NCBI GenBank assembly: GCA_965153355.1
Contig: OZ231126.1
Span: 1,426,001-1,490,000 of the forward strand
DNA length: 64,000 bases
Direction: 5' to 3'
Source of the DNA: Flaccisagitta enflata
Taxonomy: Eukaryota; Chaetognatha; Sagittoidea; Aphragmophora
This document shows, piece after piece, positions 11,802 through 23,990 of the stretch (position 1 is its first letter; every line of letters starts with the position of its first letter). The translations under genes and the position numbers were made by a program. The notes under the pieces were generated by a model. It ran no database searches. It saw only the letters and a program-made list of their open reading frames with translations, and was not told the DNA's origin.

Positions 11802-12280
11802 GAACCAAAAGTAGCACTAATTGATAAAGAAAATATAATGTAAATTATTGAAAATTTCATTTTTGGTAACTGACAAGGGGCCCGTTGAAATTCTAAGATT
11901 GCATAGAAAATGAAAAAATGAGAAAATAAAAGACTTAGTTCTCTTCCAAAACCAATCACGGAGAAGACTATGTTTTTGAAAATGCTAAATTTTCCTTCAT
12001 TTGAGAATTTTAGAATTTCAACAGCAAGAACAAACAGCAAAATGTATGCCAAATTTCATAAAAAACCTTGATTTACTTGCTTTTCTCATATGAATTCCAT
12101 ACTTGAAATCATATTTTTGGTCAGAATATGATAAAAATGTATAAACCAAGTGTCTTTAGAGACAATTTATCCTTTGAAAACATTCTTGTACCAATATTGT
12201 AAAGAAATTGATGCAAAAAGTATGGTGAAACACTTTAATTTCCTTCAAAAATTTGCCTTTATAAAACTTTTTTTATCGTA
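11802..12280. other. AT-rich spacer, no gene seen
   Basis: Part of the copy-1-only block. A 108-codon minus-strand frame here is AT-driven and lacks family features. The right edge reads AAAACTTTTTTTATCGTAA, the empty site for the element at 57831-58039. Confidence 0.5.
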
Positions 12281-12570
12281 AATCTGAAATCTGCATGCAC
12301 TCATCCGCATACCGCAAGAGAAGAGGTTGCAATGTTCAAAAAAGGCTCTCCCAACCTAACTGCATCACTTTTCTCCGAAATGTTACAATGTCAGGTAAAA
12401 AGATCAGAGGCGTCATCACACAAAACTAAATACTTAAGTGAGCAGGAGGTTTGTGGACGTAGTATATCACTGAGCAGTAAGAATCCCAGATTGAATGAAA
12501 GCAAAAGGAGATAAGTGAGAGAGTTTTTTTATGGCTGAGTTTTTGGTAGTTACCGGGGCCGTCGGTTTTT
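12281..12570 (+). other. Unique sequence shared with copy 2, possible exon not resolved
   Basis: Matches parts of 58040-58110 and 58805-58960, but copy 2 has a 700-bp rearranged block in the middle. A 60-codon plus frame (12332-12514) overlaps it; it is not preserved in copy 2, so I do not call a gene. Confidence 0.35.
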
Positions 12571-13180
12571 ATTGGGTGACGCCCATTGCATGGAAGTGGC
12601 TCAGTGCTTATATCCAGAAGACATTGACGCTGTTGAGTAGGTAGGGTGGTATGTGACTAATGCAGCGGTGTATCTGACAGGGCCGTCGGTTTTTGGGCAG
12701 CAGCCCCAAGGGGCCAATGTCCTGTCGGACACAGGGGGAATTTCAAACGTCCATTCTTCCGTCCATCTGTCCTTCCATCCATCCATCCTTCCGTTCATCC
12801 TTCGGTCCGTCCATCCGTCCATCCCCCCTTGGTCATCGGGGCCTCAAGTTTTCAAGTTTGCAAATTAGCCCAAAGGAGCTCAATCTAGCCCTAAGAAGCT
12901 CAAATCAGCTCTCCAGACCTCTTATCTGCCCTCAAGACCTCAAATCAGCCCTCCAGGCCTCAAATCAGCTCTTCAGGTCTTAAATTTTTCGTCTAAGCCA
13001 CAAGCCTGCCCCCCCCCACCTCAAATCTGCTCTTTTGGAAAGGTTCTGCCCTCTGGACTTCCAATCCGCCTTCAATGACCTGTCACCGTCTTCTCAGACC
13101 TGAAAAACCTCAGGACGTCTTGAAATTCACCCCTGTCTCCTATAGTACATCGGCCCTTTGGGGTCGCTGCCCTGCTCTCA
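12570..13180 (+). mobile_element. GGCCCC-type TIR cassette (12694-13172) with 90-bp flanking block
   Basis: The cassette ends are GGGCAGCAGCCCCAAGGGG and the inverted CCCTTTGGGGTCGCTGCCC; just inside lie GACACAGGGGGAATTT and its complement. The interior has GTCC/ATCC microsatellite and a 19-20-bp minisatellite of CCTCAAATCAGCCCTCCAGG type. Before it stands a block (GCATGGAAGTGGCTCAGTGC to GTTGAGTAGG) that recurs at 13256-13350, 58970-59060, 59345-59430 and 60050-60135. Confidence 0.8.
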
Positions 13181-13569
13181 CTCCAATACATCACTTGATC
13201 ACTCCGAGCAGGGCATTGGGTACCGCTTACCATGTGAGAACCTTGGAAGACTAGTTATTGGGTGACGCCTATTGGCTGTTGCATGGTAGTGGCTGAGTGC
13301 TAATAACCAGAAGACATTGACGCTGTTGAGTGGGTTGGGTGGTGTTTTCCTCAGCCATAGTACTTGCTGGCAGGTGTAAGATGATTAGATGGGATGATCT
13401 AAAAGTAAGGGGTGGTCATCAGAAGACAAAAGTAGCGTCTGGAAGATGTAAAGTGACATTGAGTAAAATATGAGGAGAGATTAAAGAGGAGCAATTAGAA
13501 TAGGAAAAGAAAGAAAAGTTTGGAAAGAAAAGGAAAAGAATATAGAGGAGAGGAAAGGAAAGAGTGAAA
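13181..13569 (+). other. Shared spacer with second 90-bp block
   Basis: Contains GGGTACCGCT module after the cassette, the block at 13256-13350, then purine-rich sequence collinear with 60140-60350. No gene seen. Confidence 0.5.
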
Positions 13570-14750
13570 TAGTCGCAAAAGCGTCAGATGGTCAGTGGTA
13601 CCCGTTGCCCCTATGTGAGTGTATGTGAGGGTGTGGTGGTAAAAGAGGCCGATGACCTATGCTGTTTTTATTTGAGCTTCAAGGCTGGAATTAGGGCCTA
13701 GAGGCTGGGATATGGGCCTTGAGACCAGAATTTGGGCCTTGAGACCAGGATTTGGGCCTCAAGACTAGGAGTTGGGCCTCGAGGCTGGGATTTGAGTCTT
13801 GAGGCTGGGATTTGAACCTCGAGTGACTGGGATTTGAGCCTCGAGGGATTTGAACCCCGAGGGACTGGGATTTGAGCATTGAGACTTTGAGCTAACCATG
13901 GCAAAAAAAAAAAACGTACATGGCGGTTTCTGATGCCTTTGACCGGCTTAGCCTCAATGAAAATACAAAAAATCAGTGACTATTTGAAAGATCTTTGAAA
14001 GTTCTTCAAATCTAGACCAAGCAGAAATTGATAGCTCAATTCGTTTAGAAATGGCAACAGTTTTAAGTGAGCATCCCCATAATATGTCAATTGAAGGTAT
14101 TCAGTACTTTTAGTTCTGTCTTTAAAAGCATAAAAAACATATCTGACAAATGGAAACTAAGAAAAATTTAAGGGAAATTGAAAATATAACTCATTATCTA
14201 CAAAATGGCGCAAAGCAGACCTTTTTAAGTCAATCCGTTTAGAAATGGTAATCAAATAAAGACTTTTAGTCCATGAATTCAAGTTAGTAAAAAACGCCAT
14301 ATCTGGCAGATTTCAATTTGACACTTTATTTTCAAATTAACATAACTTCTAAAGTTTTCATGTTAAATTTTCGTTCGACGACTCAGATGAAAGATTTTTT
14401 GAAGCTCTTTAGAATGGTCATAGATTTTATGTACTTTTTCAATGGCAGCACCAAGTTATGGTAGCAATAAGCATTGTACGATTTTTTTTTTGGCCATGGT
14501 TAGGCTGGGGTTCGAGTCTCGAGGCTAGGATTTGAGCCTTGAGGATGAGATTTGAGCCACCAGGCTGGGATTTGAGCCTCCAGGCTGGGATTTGAGCCTC
14601 CAGGCTGGGATTTGAGCCTCCAGGCTGGGATTTGAGCCTCCAGGGGGGGGGGGACGGAGAAGAAGAAGAAGGAGGAAGAGGAGGAGAAGAAGGAGAAATT
14701 TCCCCTATGTGTGAAAGCAAAAGTCATCGGCCCCTTTGGGGCCGCTGCCC
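13570..14750 (+). mobile_element. GGCCCC-type element, copy-1-only insertion
   Basis: Starts TAGTCGCAAAAGCGTCAGAT and ends GGGGCCGCTGCCC. Copy 2 reads straight through at the equivalent place (TTTGAAAAAGGGAGG, about 60350-60364), so this is a discrete insertion. The interior is a minisatellite of GGCTGGGATTTGAGCCTC units (13680-13880 and 14505-14645), split by a foldback element. The same 5' start occurs at about 48757. Confidence 0.8.
13895..14500. mobile_element. Foldback element, ACCATGGC type, nested
   Basis: ACCATGGC plus an A tract at the left, a T tract plus GCCATGGT at the right, TA on both sides (13893-13894 and 14501-14502). It interrupts the minisatellite of the surrounding element. 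The terminal motif matches the family at 10889 and 24906. Confidence 0.78.
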
Positions 14751-15099
14751 AAAAGGGAGGAGAAGGAGAGAAAGTAAAAGAACAGACGAAGAAGAAAGTG
14801 GAAGCAAAGAGGGAGTAAAGTGCCATCTATATTCTGATGTTTGAACAAAAGCGAAAGTGAGGCTGGATAAAGTTGGCGCCAAAAGACCAATGGAGGCACA
14901 ACCATTCAACCAAAAATAGCCTCGCTTTCTCTTTTTTTTCTGTCTTGCTTTGTTTGTTTGTTTGTTTCTTTCTTTCTTTCTTTCTTTCCAATCATTATTT
15001 CTCTTTTAGCTATCTCCCCACCCTTTGTCAGTTTCATCTTCCTGTTTTATCATTAATTTTCCTTTTTCTTTAAACTTTTCTAGCAACAATTGTTTTGCA

Positions 15100-15236
15100 T
15101 CTTTCTCCAATTAAGGCAATCTTAAAAGTGAGTCTGGAGAATAATTAGGAGATTTTTCAACATTCCATTCTGCTTCACTAATTAGTTTTTTCCAACCTGA
15201 AATTCATTCTGTACTTGTTGCTCTGTTGAATTTCTA
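15100..15236. other. AT-rich spacer, shared with copy 2
   Basis: Collinear with 61370-61515. Nothing recognisable. Confidence 0.4.
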
Positions 15237-15720
15237 GTCGCGTGTAGACTGTAGAGATTAGTCGGTTGGTTGGTCGGTTGGTTGGTCGGTTGGTTGGTTG
15301 GTTGGTTGGTCGGTCGGTCGGTCGGTTGGTTGGTCAGTCGGTCGGTTGGTCGGTCGGTCAAAAATCAAAATCTGGACTTATGGTAATTTAGGGTACTGTA
15401 GGGAACTTCAGGGTAATTTAGGGTACTTTAGGGTATTTCCAGGTACTTACGGTACTTATGAGTTTTTTTGGTAATTAAGGTACTTAGACTACTTAAAGTT
15501 GTTGTAAGGAAGGGAGGAGGGAAGGAAGGAAGGAAGGAAGGAAGGAAGGAAGGAAGGAAGGAAGGAAGGAGAGAGGGAGGGAAGAAGGGAGGAAAGATAG
15601 ATAGGAATGGAAAGAAGGAAAGAAAGGAAAGAACATAGGAAGGAATGGAAGGAAGGAAGGGGTGGAAGGGTGGAAGGAAAGAATTAAAGGACCGTAGGAA
15701 GGAAGGAAAGAAGAAGTATG
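15236..15720 (-). repeat. Diverged hairpin-family end, GGTT/GGTC run, GGGTACTTTA repeat, (GGAA)n
   Basis: AGTCGCGTGTAGACTGTAG (hairpin decayed) leads into GGTT/GGTC repeats to 15360, then an ATTTAGGGTACTTTAGGGTA motif (15380-15500) and a GGAA tract (15508-15720). The counterpart is 61516-61990. Confidence 0.7.
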
Positions 15721-15869
15721 TAGCCTGTTGGGCTTGTTTTTTCTTTAAAATTCTGAAAGAGACCTTAGAAACAAGTTGAAATCCATATACTTAGGACCCC
15801 ATTAATACTGGACTATGTCAATCTCGTAAAGTGTTGAAAACAATTAACATGCTCAGCCCGTAAGGTGAC

Positions 15870-16660
15870 GGTATACGGTAAGGTCATACAACGAGAATGT
15901 GATACAGTTAGGACATGCTACAAGGTGCGACACGGTAAGGCCATACTATTTGCTGATAAAACTGACTTAAAAAGTATAAAAAAAAATTTACAGAGAGAGT
16001 GTTTTTGAAGATTTTCCAGTTATCTTTCATTCTAGACCAATCCCAGATCTGTATCTTTAACGGTTAAGGAGCTAGAGCTCTTTAAAGTGAGACACCATTT
16101 TGCTGAATTGCATCTTTTTCAAAGGGACTGCAAAAATAAATTTGGCAACATTTTTACTCAAACTAATGCCATTTCCAAACGAAAAAAGATAGAGATACCA
16201 GATTGGCGCCAAATGAAAGAGTTTTTCAAGGGCTTCAAAATAGTTTAAGATTTTAATTAGTTTTTTTGATTTTCAATGGCGCAATCAACCATTCAAAAGT
16301 GCGACTTTTTTTCTAATTTGTATAATACTACGAGGTGCAACGCGGTTAGGACATATTACGGGAATGTGACACGGCTAGGACATGCTACAAGGTACAACAC
16401 GGTAAGGACATACTACGAGAATGTGACACAGTTTGGACACACTACGAGGTGCAACGCGGTTAGGACATATTACGGGAATGTGACATGGTTAGGACATAGT
16501 ACAAAGTGCGACACAGTTAGGACATAGTACAAAGTGCAACAAAGTTAGGGCATAGTACCAGAATGTGACACGGTTAGGACATACTACAAGGTGCAACGCG
16601 GTTAGGTCATACTATGAGGTGCAACGCGGTTAGGACATACTACGAGGCGCAACACGTCAG
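15870..16660 (+). repeat. 28-30-bp tandem repeat (GGTTAGGACATACTACGAGG)
   Basis: Degenerate units containing GGTTAGGACATACTACGAGG alternate with GTGCAACGC or GAATGTGACAC. Copy 1 is interrupted by an insertion at 15953-16326; copy 2 (62175-63060) by a foldback at 62273-62887. Confidence 0.8.
15953..16326. mobile_element. Copy-1-only insertion in tandem repeat
   Basis: About 374 AT-rich bases interrupt the repeat at CCATACTA; ATACTA reappears on the right side, suggesting a 5-6-bp target duplication. The two halves show weak inverted similarity, so it may be a decayed foldback. Not present in copy 2. Confidence 0.5.
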
Positions 16661-16743
16661 ACACGTCTCACTTCTTTCCAAAATTGCCTCACAAATTGTG
16701 GCTCCACTTTGGAAGAAGTAGTGATTACCGCCTGTAAACTCTT

Positions 16744-17515
16744 GTCTTTTTCTTTTTTCTTTTTCTATTTCTGTTTCTATTTCTATTTCTATTTCTATTT
16801 CTATTTCTATTTCTATTTCTTTGTCTTTTTCTTTTTCTTTTTCAATTTCTTTTTCTTTCCTCTTCTTCGATCTTTATCTTCATCATCATCTTCATCTTCA
16901 TCATCATCTTCTTCTTCTTTATCTTCATCTTTTTCTACTTCTTCTTCATCTTCATCTTCATCTTCGTCTATTTCTTCTTCTTCTTCTTCTTCTTCTTCTT
17001 CTTCTTCTTCTTCTTCATCTTCTTCTTCTTCTTCTTCTTCTTCTTCTTCTTCTTCTTCTCCTTATTCTTATTCTTATTCTTCTCCTTCTCCTTCTCCTTC
17101 TCCTTCTCCTTTATCTTCTTCTTCTTCTTCTTCTTCTTCTTCTTCTTCTTCTTCTTCATCTTCTTCTTCTTCTCCTGCTCTTCAATCTACCTCGGGTTTT
17201 TCTTCTTTTTCTTCTTCTTCTTCTTTTTCTTCTTCTTCTTCTTCTTCTTCTTTTTCTTCTTCTTCTTCTTGTTCTTCTTCTCCTTCTCCTTCTCCTTCTC
17301 CTTCTTTTTCTTTTTCTTTTTCTTTTTCTTCTTCTTCTTCTCCTTCTCCTTCTCCTTTTTCTTCTTCTCCTTCTTCTTCTTCTTCTTCTTCTTCTTCTTC
17401 TTCTTCTTCTTCTTCTTCTTCTTCTTCTTCTTCTTCTTCTTCTCCTTCTTCTTCTTCTTCTTCATACCCTCCCTCTCCTCCTGCTCTTCAATCTACCTCA
17501 GGTTTTTCTTCACGT
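16744..17515. repeat. Polypyrimidine (TTC/TTTTCT) microsatellite
   Basis: TTTCTA, CTT, TTTTTC and CTCCTT runs with two CTCTTCAATCTACCTC islands (about 17178 and 17485). It matches 63145-64000 in copy 2. The long Ser/Phe/Leu frames are artefacts. Confidence 0.9.
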
Positions 17516-17579
17516 TGTTATTGCTCTCTTTTCATCATTTTTATTGCCTCCATTCTGATTCTCTTTGTGCGCTGACAGA

Positions 17580-17800
<221 letters not shown>

Positions 17801-19083
17801 CAACTGTTTGAAAACTCATAAGGTTGAGCTAAAAATGTTGCTTTGATTTGTTGTGGAAGATATATTAAAGTACATGAAAAAGCAGCACAGAAAAAAAAAC
17901 AGCACCTTTCTTATAAACTTATTAAAAATTCAGAATTACAGTGGGACCTCAGGATAACGGTCTTGAAAGGACTGGATATTTTTGAAAAGGGGGACTGTCA
18001 TCGTGAAATTTAAAAATCTTTGTTTTTTCATCATGATATAAAAGATATGAATAAATATCATATGTTATAGATAAAAAATACAAACAAGAAATTCAAATGA
18101 AATCATTAATAATAATTTTTTATGATATTATTTGCTAATAATTGTTATCCAAGAAAGAAGCAGTACTATCTAGATCATATGTTTCTCACCTCACTTATAG
18201 AACAATATCTCTACTTCTAATAATTCTTTTTCAAAAAATCTGTGAGATTCAGAAACTAGAGTAAATTTCCGATTGAATGCCGCAAACCGCATTGAACTAT
18301 CTCTAAGCGTTTAGAATTGACATGCGATATAAGAATGCTTCTTTGATTGAAAAATGCAGAAAAAATTGTAGCAAGTTTCTTTTTGTTTTCTCTGCCAAAC
18401 AGGTGGCATTATATGTAATTTTTCGATTAGCATTAGTATCATTCCTGAATTTTTTTTGTTATTCATATTATGAGTGGTGCCTGTCAGATTTCTATGGTTG
18501 ATAAGAGCGCAATTGTGGTTCTTTGAAGTTCTACAGATCAAAGAGGGAACAAAGTCTGGAGCAGGACTGAAAATGTTCACTATCAAGGTGTGGAAAAAAA
18601 TCACGCCATTCTTCTAAACCTCCCCTGCGAAAGCATGCCGAGACGAATGAAGGCAGTTGCTAATGCGCAAAGGGGTCACACCAAGTATTCAATGCATAAT
18701 ATGTTAGAGTGGGGTTGAGTAGTAATGTTGTCCAACTTTTATATATATTGTATATTTTACGTAAAATTTGTATCATTTATTGAATAAACTAACTCTCTCT
18801 CAAAAAGGTGACAAACTTTTGATCTAGATAGTAATGACTCTTGTAAGGGATCCAATGTTTTCAGCAATGCTCTTCTCTCCTACCTTTTTTGCTCTATCTC
18901 TTTCTTCACCATGATCCCCACGCAAATTTTCCTCTCAGTTTTTTTTTTCCTTTTCTCTTTACTTATATATATCCTCCCAGCAAATTCCATGGTTTTCCTT
19001 TCTATTGTTAGCTTTCCTCATTTCTCATTCCTTTTCACTCTTTTTTTGCGTCTAAATTCAGGTTTTCAGGCGCCAAACAACCA
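17801..19083. other. AT-rich spacer with one Tc1/mariner-like end
   Basis: At 17938-17965 there is TACAGTGGGACCTC followed by GGATAACGGTC, typical of pogo/Tigger-like element ends; no matching right end was found. No gene seen. Confidence 0.45.
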
Positions 19084-19515
19084 CTCTGTCTCTTTTGACT
19101 CTGTCTCTTTTAACTCTGTCTCTTTTAACTCTGTCTCTTTTAACTCTGTCTCTTTTAACTCTGTCTCATTTTACTCTGTCTCTTTTAACTATGTCTCTTT
19201 TAACTCTGTCTCTTTTAACTCTGTCTCTTTTAAATCTGTCTCCTTTAACTCTGTCTCTTTTCACTCTGTCTCTTTTCACTCTTTCTCTCTTAACTCTGTC
19301 TCTTTTAACTCTGTCTCTTTTCACTCTGTCTCTTTTAACTCTGTCTCTTTTAACTCTGTTTTAACTCTGTCTCTTTTAACTCTGTCTATTTTGACTCTGT
19401 CTCCTTTGACTCTGTCTCCTTTGACTCTGTCTCTTTTCACTCTGTCTCTTTTAACTCTGTCTCCTTTAACTCTCTCTGTTTTAACTCTGTCTCTTTCAAC
19501 TCTGTCTCTTTAATC
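19084..19515 (+). repeat. 15-bp minisatellite (ACTCTGTCTCTTTTA)
   Basis: About 28 units, decaying on the right into related TCTCTGTCTC sequence to about 19900. A 200-codon frame starting at 18911 has a hydrophobic start and SVSFN repeats, but the repeated half is simply this satellite, so I do not call a gene. Confidence 0.88.
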
Positions 19516-19979
19516 TCTGTCTCTTATAGCACTCATTCTGTCTCTCTGGACTCACATTGTCTTTGTGTCCCTCTAAGAGTCTCTAAGAGTCTTAACTCAA
19601 GAGTGTCTTTTAAATCTGTCTCTCTTAACTTAAAGTGTCTTCTTCTCCATCATAACTCAAAATTTCTCTCTGTATTTTTAACTCCAAGTGTCTATCTCTT
19701 TGTCTCTCTTAACTCAGAGTGTGTCTGTCGCTCCTAACTGAAATTGTCTCTCTGTCTCTCTCGACTCGAAGTGGCTCTCAGTCTCTCTTATTTAGATTGT
19801 CTCTCTGTCTCTCTCAAACCACAGTGTCTTTCTGTCTCTCTGAACTCCAAGTGTGGCTCTGTCTTCCTTTACTCTTAGTGTCTCTCTGTCTCTCCTGAAA
19901 CACTCTATCTTTGTCTTTCTTTGCTGTCTCCTGTTCATCTTGATCTATCTTCGCTCTTTCTCTCTACCCAATATATATC

Positions 19980-20053
19980 TGAGACTAGTTCATTACCTCT
20001 CTTTCCTTCTCTTTCTCTTTCTCTCTCTCTTCTCTTTCTCTTTCTCTTTCTCT

Positions 20054-20117
<64 letters not shown>

Positions 20118-20222
20118 TTTTTCTTTTTAGAAAATACTTAAAAAACTGGTGCCGCAAATTCTCTGAAATTTGGAATAACCACTGACTGCTTGTTATGCTG
20201 TGCTGTGTTTCATGTTTGCGGT

Positions 20223-20267
<45 letters not shown>

Positions 20268-20290
20268 CAGAGAAACAGAGAAACAGAGAA
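19980..20290. repeat. CT-rich tract and (GA)n
   Basis: TTTCTC/CT run 19995-20110, a T tract, then GA run 20226-20265. Confidence 0.85.
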
Positions 20291-20569
20291 ACAGAGTTAT
20301 CAAGATAGTTAGTCATGTCACACAGACAGAAACACATAGTGATAGCGGGTATAAATATTCTCCTCGTGGCAGAATCTTCTCATATATGAAGTCAAAAGCG
20401 AGATTGAATGAGAAAATCTCTATTATCCTATCTTTTGTTGAGCCTCTGGAGGATGGGCCAGTTAGAAGAGCCTTAACTCAGTCTTACATCATTCTCAACT
20501 TGACGCCCATAAAGAGCTCTTCAAGCCTCATCAAGAAACGGAGGAGGAGGAAATGGTGGGGATTTGGGT

Positions 20570-21065
20570 TGTGAGGACAGGCGTTAGTTAGCAGGGACAT
20601 GGGCTGGTGAGGACAGGAGTTAGCAGGGATGGGGGTTGGTGAGGACAGGAGTTAGCAGGGACAGGGGTTAATGAGAATAGAAATTAGTTAGCAGGAATGT
20701 GGGCTGGTGAGAACAGGAGTTACCAGGGTCGGGGGTAGGTGAGAACAGGAGTTAGCAGGGACAGGGGTTGGTGAGGACAGGAGTCTGTTTGCATGGATTT
20801 GGGCTGGTGAGGACAGGAGTTACCGGGGTCAGGGGTTGGTGAGTTTATTAGTTAGCAGGGACAGGAGTCGATGAGGATTGGAGTTAGCAGGGACAAGGGA
20901 TGGTGAGGACAGAAGTTATTTAGCAGGGATGTGGGCTGGTGAGGAGAGGAGTAAGCAGGGACGGGGGTTGGTGAGGACAGGAGTTAGCAGGGACAGGGGT
21001 TGATGAGGACAGGAGTCCGTTGGCGGGGAAGGAGGTGGATGGAGACAGAAGCTGGCGGGGACTTA
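20570..21065 (+). repeat. About 32-bp minisatellite, about 15 copies
   Basis: Units of GTGAGGACAGGAGTTAGCAG followed by GGACAGGGGTTG, with deletions and substitutions. Confidence 0.85.
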
Positions 21066-21490
21066 CGCACTGAATCAAAGATAACGAGGGAGGTAGTTGG
21101 TGAGGCAGAAGGGTTGGTTGGTTAATCGGCTGGTTATTTGATTAGTACAATAGTAGGACTTCTTTAGGTTGGGCGGGTCATAAGTTAGTATAGTAGATGG
21201 ACGGGGTTTAGAATGGTGATTTTTTGGAGCTATGGGTTGATGAGGTTGGTGAAGAGGTGGTTGGAATTTTGACAATGAGGTCATTTGGGCCAATCTAGAC
21301 TCTTAAAGGGAAAAAGAAGGCAAGAAACGCCTCAGACACTTCCTCCCGCCTTTTCCACATAATCAACGCAAACACAACCTCATTTGTCCCAACAAAGTCA
21401 TTTGCATAATTAAGCAAAAGCAGATAAAAACCAGTCTCGTTTTCCAGAAGAGAAGATAAATGGGAAAATTGAGCTCAGAAATGGAACATC

Positions 21491-21522
<32 letters not shown>

Positions 21523-21721
21523 GTACAAACTGTCAGACACCCACACAGACACATAGCGAAAGACATTAGAGTCATGAAGTGGGAAAGACGGTTGCTGGGA
21601 CGAAGGGACAGGCAGACACATAAAGACACATCCAACAAACAAGATGGTGGGACAGACTGTCAACCAAGCGAACAGACAGACGCATAGAGATTACGCTATT
21701 TTGGGTCTGCCATTTCATTTA
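21066..21721. other. Spacer, no gene seen
   Basis: Contains a short GA tract (21495-21520). Minus-strand frames across it have no recognisable features. Confidence 0.4.
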
Positions 21722-22320
21722 CAGTTGAACCACGTAATAACGGATGCCAAGGGAGCAATAAATTATAACTGTTATAAGGCATTTCATGCTATTATTATAT
21801 AAGAAATTTAAAGTAGTAATATAAAAGGAAGATTCTCTATCTGTTTTTGGGTTAATTGAGAAAGAATGTTTTTCAGATTGCAGTTAAATCCCACTCCAAC
21901 AGATTTTTAGTGACCGATAAATTTATCTGTTATAGGCGGAATTCTGTTAGAGCCAGTATAAGAAATAGAATATGTAGGCAGAAGAAACAAAGAATTAGCA
22001 CATGATAGGTGGAACAATATTCCTCAATATACCCAACTTAATAAATATGGAAGAGGACCTTGTGACTCACAAGTTATGAGCCCTCACTGACTAGTTACAA
22101 CGCGCATCACTCCTAGTTTTCCATTTAGCAAAACTCACTTAACAAACATCATTCTGAGTCTAACCCAAAACGCTAATGCTTATCAAAATAGCTAAGGGCA
22201 AATGATTGTTACCTGTGTTACCAAATTTCAACAAATCACCCATGGTGATGTTGTAAAGAAACCATACCCTTACAGGCGGAACTACGTTAATAGTGGGTAC
22301 ATTGGAGCGGGGTTCAACTG
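21722..22320. mobile_element. Tc1/mariner (pogo)-like TIR element
   Basis: Ends CAGTTGAACC and GGTTCAACTG with TA immediately outside both (21720-21721 and 22321-22322). The first bases, CAGTTGAACCACGTAATAAC, are typical of pogo/Tigger ends. Non-coding, 599 bases. Confidence 0.75.
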
Positions 22321-22435
22321 TATGTTTTATAAAAAACTAGGAGTGGTGCGCGTATTAACTAGTCAGTGAGGGTTCAAAAGGCCCTCTCCCATTCATTTCT
22401 GTTTTTGTATAGTAAGGGATATTGTTCCACTTTTC
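22009..22435. repeat. Inverted repeat overlapping the right end of the TIR element
   Basis: Left arm about 22009-22123 (GGAACAATATTCC to CTCCTAGTTTTC), right arm about 22330-22435 (AAAACTAGGAGTGG to GATATTGTTCCA). The arms are clearly complementary; the right arm extends past the TIR at 22320, so a second element or a rearrangement is involved. Confidence 0.65.
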
Positions 22436-22832
22436 ATATGCAGATTTCCGTTACTCTAGGATCCGGTACAGCGGGGCAAAACTCGGGTTTAACGTTCATC
22501 AACGTCAATGTTGAGTACTTAAAACCTTCTCAACTTCTTCCAGGCCTGTATATAATTGAGTTCCCCCCCCCCCGTGTGGGGGGTGGGGAAAACAAAGGGT
22601 CTAGAGATGGGGAAGGAAATCAAAGAGAATGAAAAGAGTAAAGAGAAAATTTGGGGAAAATCTAACTTTTGACAGTGCCAAATCATCAAAATCAGTTAGT
22701 AAAACACAGTTTAACACTATATAAACCTTAACTACAATGTTTTATAGCATTGTGGGGGGGGGGGGAGGGGGAGAATCAATTACATACACCCCTGCCTTCT
22801 TCCTATTTCTCCTCTTTTACGTTTTTAAGCAG
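22436..22832. other. Spacer before the 22833 exon
   Basis: Includes C (22563) and G (22753) homopolymers. A pyrimidine-rich stretch leads to the exon acceptor. Confidence 0.4.
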
Positions 22833-22995
22833 GATTCGAGGATTTCCTGAGCATCTCGAGCGGCCGTCGACCTTCGCTGGCGTCTCGAGAGCTGCTCCTG
22901 GAAGCATTTCCGGTGGAAGTCGTCGATGCGGCAACTTCAAGTCCCCCAAGTCCCTCGACAACGCCAGCACTCAGCAGATCCGTCTCACTCAGACA
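22833..22995 (+). CDS. Isolated likely coding exon, unknown protein
   Basis: Acceptor TTACGTTTTTAAGCAG and donor CAGACA|GTGAGG bound 163 nt: one base completing a codon plus 54 codons, ending at a codon boundary. The favoured frame has C/G-ending codons and reads GFPEHLERPSTFAGVSRAAP, then RRCGNFKSPKSLDNASTQQI and RLTQT. This GC-rich island in AT-rich DNA, with paired splice signals, looks coding. A second frame is also open, so frame choice is an inference. The peptide is basic and Ser-rich, with no family recognised. Its entry phase does not fit exon E, so it probably belongs to another gene. Confidence 0.5.
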
Positions 22996-23002
22996 GTGAG
23001 GA

Positions 23003-23006
<4 letters not shown>

Positions 23007-23069
<63 letters not shown>

Positions 23070-23500
23070 AGGAGCAGGGGGCAGTTGACGCAATTAAGTG
23101 ACGCTACCGAGAGTGAGTATTTTACGCAGCAATGAAAGTGTCTGTGCGTCAAACCAGAAGATTTCCATACTCACAACTGAGAGTCACTCTCTCTTATTCT
23201 CTTTCTCTCTCTCTGTCTCTCTCTCTCTCCCCTCTCTATCTCTCTCTCTTCCTTTTTGCTCTGTCCTTTCCATTTTCTTTCTTTTCTTTTTCTTCCTTTC
23301 CTTTCCTTTCCTTTTCTTTTTGTTCTTTCTTTTTTTTTTCTTTCTGTTATATCATTCTATCATTCTATGTTCTACTCATTCTTTCTATCATTCTATCATT
23401 CTATCATTCTATCGACCTATCGTTCTATCTCTTTTTTTCTTTTTTCCTTCCTTCGTTCTTACTTTTGTTTTTTCTTTCTTTCTTTCTTTCTTTCTTTTTT

Positions 23501-23539
<39 letters not shown>

Positions 23540-23550
23540 CACTCACACAC
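23007..23550. repeat. (GA)n then pyrimidine-rich (CTTT)n
   Basis: GA 23010-23074; CT, CTTT and TCATTCTA runs 23190-23550. Frames through them are low complexity. Confidence 0.9.
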
Positions 23551-23990
23551 TCACTCCTTACACTCACTCACTCTTTCTACAGACAAGTACGATTAAAACC
23601 CAGAATAACGGATGTTAAAGGCTTAACAAGTTGGATATTTTTGTTGTCGTCGTTGTCATCATCATTTTTATCGTTTTCATGGTCATTATGTGATGTTTAT
23701 TCACACATAAGTGTAGACGGGTACATGGCAAAGATTTAAGAAGTTTAACAACTACCAACTAATGATCAAAATAAGCAAAATGCGATAAGATCACGTGCGA
23801 TTCAATTAGAAAGGAAAGAGAGGAGAGTCCCGCTTACACATTATGGTTGCGACGTTTGAAATTTCGACGTTACTGTTTACAGTTGTTTTATTTAGTTGTT
23901 CCATTGTTTTCAATTGGTTGATCCATCTAAAATGTTCAATAAAAATTGGATTCTTTTCAACTTATCACTCCCATCATTTCCCAAACAAGT
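23551..23990. other. Spacer, no gene seen
   Basis: Short TCATTG and GTCGTT repeats; nothing recognised. Confidence 0.4.

Noticed and set aside
11726-12052. 108-codon hydrophobic minus-strand frame
   Set aside because: AT-rich sequence, partly inside a foldback element, no counterpart in copy 2, no family features.
18911-19513. Membrane protein with SVSFN repeats
   Set aside because: Two thirds of it is a 15-bp minisatellite, open in two frames; no splice or homology support.
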